Assembly (NCBI GenBank): GCA_016748015.1
Contig: JAAOMT010000570.1
Location: 651,253-715,252, forward strand
Source of the DNA: Geosiphon pyriformis
Taxonomy: Eukaryota > Glomeromycota > Glomeromycetes > Archaeosporales > Geosiphonaceae
DNA length: 64,000 bases
Direction: 5' to 3'
Shown here: piece by piece, positions 62,401 through 64,000 of the stretch
Layout: every line of letters begins with the position of its first letter
Position numbering within the stretch: position 1 is the stretch's first letter
Program-made: the position numbers and the translations under genes
Notes under the pieces: generated by a model
Databases searched by the model: none
The model's input: the letters and a program-made list of their open reading frames with translations, nothing else
Told to the model about the DNA's origin: nothing

Positions 62401-63340
62401 TAATAATAATTAACAGAAAGTATTTATTAACAAAAATGTAATTAATAATCTTCTTAACACTTCTTGAATTGCTTTATGTTGGTGTTTTGGCTGCAAAATC
62501 TCCAAAAAATAAATTATGTAAACTCAAATTAAAACACTTCTTAATACTAGTACTTTTTCTCATATTATTTTTATTAAAATTATCTTCAAGTATTATATAA
62601 GAACCAAAACTAATTGTTTTAATAATAAAAAAGTTTATTTCACTAGTCTAACCAAAATATATACTTGTTAAAACACCAGTATAAATCTCTAAAATAATAA
62701 TTAACAGACTATTATTAAATAAAAAATAAATTGACAAAAAACAACTTAAAATCTTTAACACTTTGCTTACATATTGAGCAAGTATATTATTTATTATTAT
62801 TACAATATTTAAATTCAAGTAGCCAGAATTCAAACCAGATACAAAAACTTTCAAACCAGAAAATCTGTTTTTTATCTATAACTTGTGTTGTTTTTTTAGC
62901 TTTGTCTTAGTTATAAAGAAAATTAAATTTTTAGAATTTCTATGACACTTAACAATATCTTTTTATTTAACTAAATTTTTCATATCTTTAATATTACATA
63001 TAGCAAACTTTCAAACTAACTTATTTATTAAAATACAAAAAACAACAAAAAATTTAAACCAGAACACAACTGATTTAATTTTATCAGGATTAAATTAACC
63101 AAAACTTACAAGACAACCAACTTTGATTTCAAACTTTTTATCTTAATTGTAAAAATTTTTAATGCACTTGTATTTGGAATTAACTTTTTATTAATCATTA
63201 ATATAAAAAAAGAGAAAGTTTTATGTAAATTATTTATAACCAAATCTGAATTCAAAATCAGACCAAAACTTAATAATACTATTAAAAAAAATAAAGACAT
63301 AACAAGTATTTGAAAAGCCAGAACTAACTCTTTTAACTTA

Positions 63341-64000
63341 CAAAAAATACTAGAAATCTAAACCAATTCTTAAGAAAAACTTTGTTCATTAATTTAATTA
63401 CTATTTTTTTTATAAAATTTTATATTGTATCTAAATTATTTAGCTTTTTTATACTTTGAAATTTATTTAGTACTAAAAACATCTTTATTAATAAGCATTT
63501 CTTAAATTAAGCCTATTTTGAATTATCTGTATTTTTAAAGTCAAACTTCTATTAATTTTTATTAACATGTTTTTGAATTATATTTAAATGTTTATTCAAA
63601 AAATTATTTAAATCAAGAAAAACCTTAACAATTAAATAATTAATATTAAAAAAATTAAACACATTACTAATTTTTTATCTAACTACAACTGTTAAAAAAT
63701 ATTTACTAATAAAAATATAATTAATAGTTTTTTTTACACTTTTTAAATTGTTTTATATTAGGAGTTTAATAGTAGAATTACTTAAAAAAGAATTGTATAA
63801 ACCCAAATTAAAACATTTTTTGAAATTCATTCTATTTTACACTATTTTTGTTAAAATTACTTTTTACTATTATATAAGAACTTAAATTAACTGCTTTGGC
63901 AATATAAAAGTTTATTTTACAAACTTAACTAAATTATATATTAGCTAAAACTTTAACATACAGATCTAAAATTGTTATCAAAAGCTTATTGTCAAACAAT
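63341..64000 (-). mobile_element. LINE copy E, partial, AT-decayed
   Basis: The APE end and APE-RT linker region matches copy D at about 62080-62700 (for example TAAACCCAAATTAAAACATT against TAAACTCAAATTAAAACACT). It abuts the ORF1 end of copy D at about 63340 and continues off the right edge. It is either a separate truncated insertion or a tandem duplication of about 1.28 kb. Confidence 0.6.

Larger units (their letters stand above)
57300..63340 (-). mobile_element. LINE copy D, heavily AT-decayed, minus strand, interrupted
   Basis: Relics of the LINE follow in order on the minus strand. ORF1 coiled-coil end (63300-63106, IKSLKSKLVVL). APE (62854-62648, VSGLNSGYLNLNIVIIINN). RT catalytic box FVDN near 60744-60733, and the post-RT segment RYLKIFLLTKDLFKPNLVKA (60591-60391). 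RNase H (58705-58402, VYINKSLKNMG, MTELQIITLALK). C-terminal finger region (58020-57829, KKLYNRFYFGVLCLMYNKI). Homology can be followed by eye to about 57410. Most C and G of copies A-C are replaced by T and A. The 5-prime half of ORF1 is missing at 63340. An insertion occupies about 58713-59686. Confidence 0.8.

Overview
The window looks like a piece of an arbuscular mycorrhizal fungal genome, most likely Rhizophagus or a close relative. Three things point there: intron-rich fungal housekeeping genes with short introns, very AT-rich intergenic DNA, and a large load of non-LTR retrotransposons whose ORF1 proteins resemble, from memory and unchecked, an abundant Rhizophagus family. No prokaryotic gene organisation is present.

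Layout. Positions 1-9763 hold two minus-strand genes: the N-terminal ~1,930 codons of a HUWE1/TOM1-type giant HECT E3 ubiquitin ligase (16 exons reconstructed, C-terminus off the left edge) and a complete 9-exon RAD17-type checkpoint clamp loader (439 codons). Positions 47440-48946 hold a complete 7-exon minus-strand gene for the TFIIF beta subunit (TFG2/RAP30, 324 codons). Just upstream of it lies a frameshifted Lon-like AAA+ pseudogene (49130-49797).

Almost everything else is mobile DNA. One LINE family (ORF1 with a CCHC knuckle; ORF2 with APE endonuclease, RT, RNase H and a C-terminal Cys/His finger) is present as copy A (11.07-17.88 kb, +), copy B (23.46-30.33 kb, -), copy C (50.2-57.0 kb, +), a much more decayed copy D (57.3-63.34 kb, -) and a partial copy E running off the right edge. 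An ORF1-only relative at 19.4-21.65 kb carries the same 3-prime hairpin and looks like a half-LINE. All copies are dead. Where copies can be compared, the breaks are largely CAA/CAG/CGA to stop, TGG to stop, and Asp to Asn or His/Cys to Tyr changes, that is C-to-T and G-to-A transitions, in a series of increasing decay A/B, then C, then D.

Between 30.3 and 47 kb is an AT desert. It contains three copies of a ~1.4 kb repeat with short inverted termini (two direct, one inverted), a ~0.9 kb repeat shared with 18.3-19.25 kb, a doubtful gag-knuckle relic of an LTR retrotransposon, and a LINE 3-prime stub. Copy D is interrupted by about 1 kb of less AT-rich DNA that includes a TIR-bounded segment and a 20-bp tandem array. 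The three cellular genes act in unrelated processes (ubiquitylation, DNA-damage checkpoint, transcription initiation), so they are neighbours and not a functional cluster.
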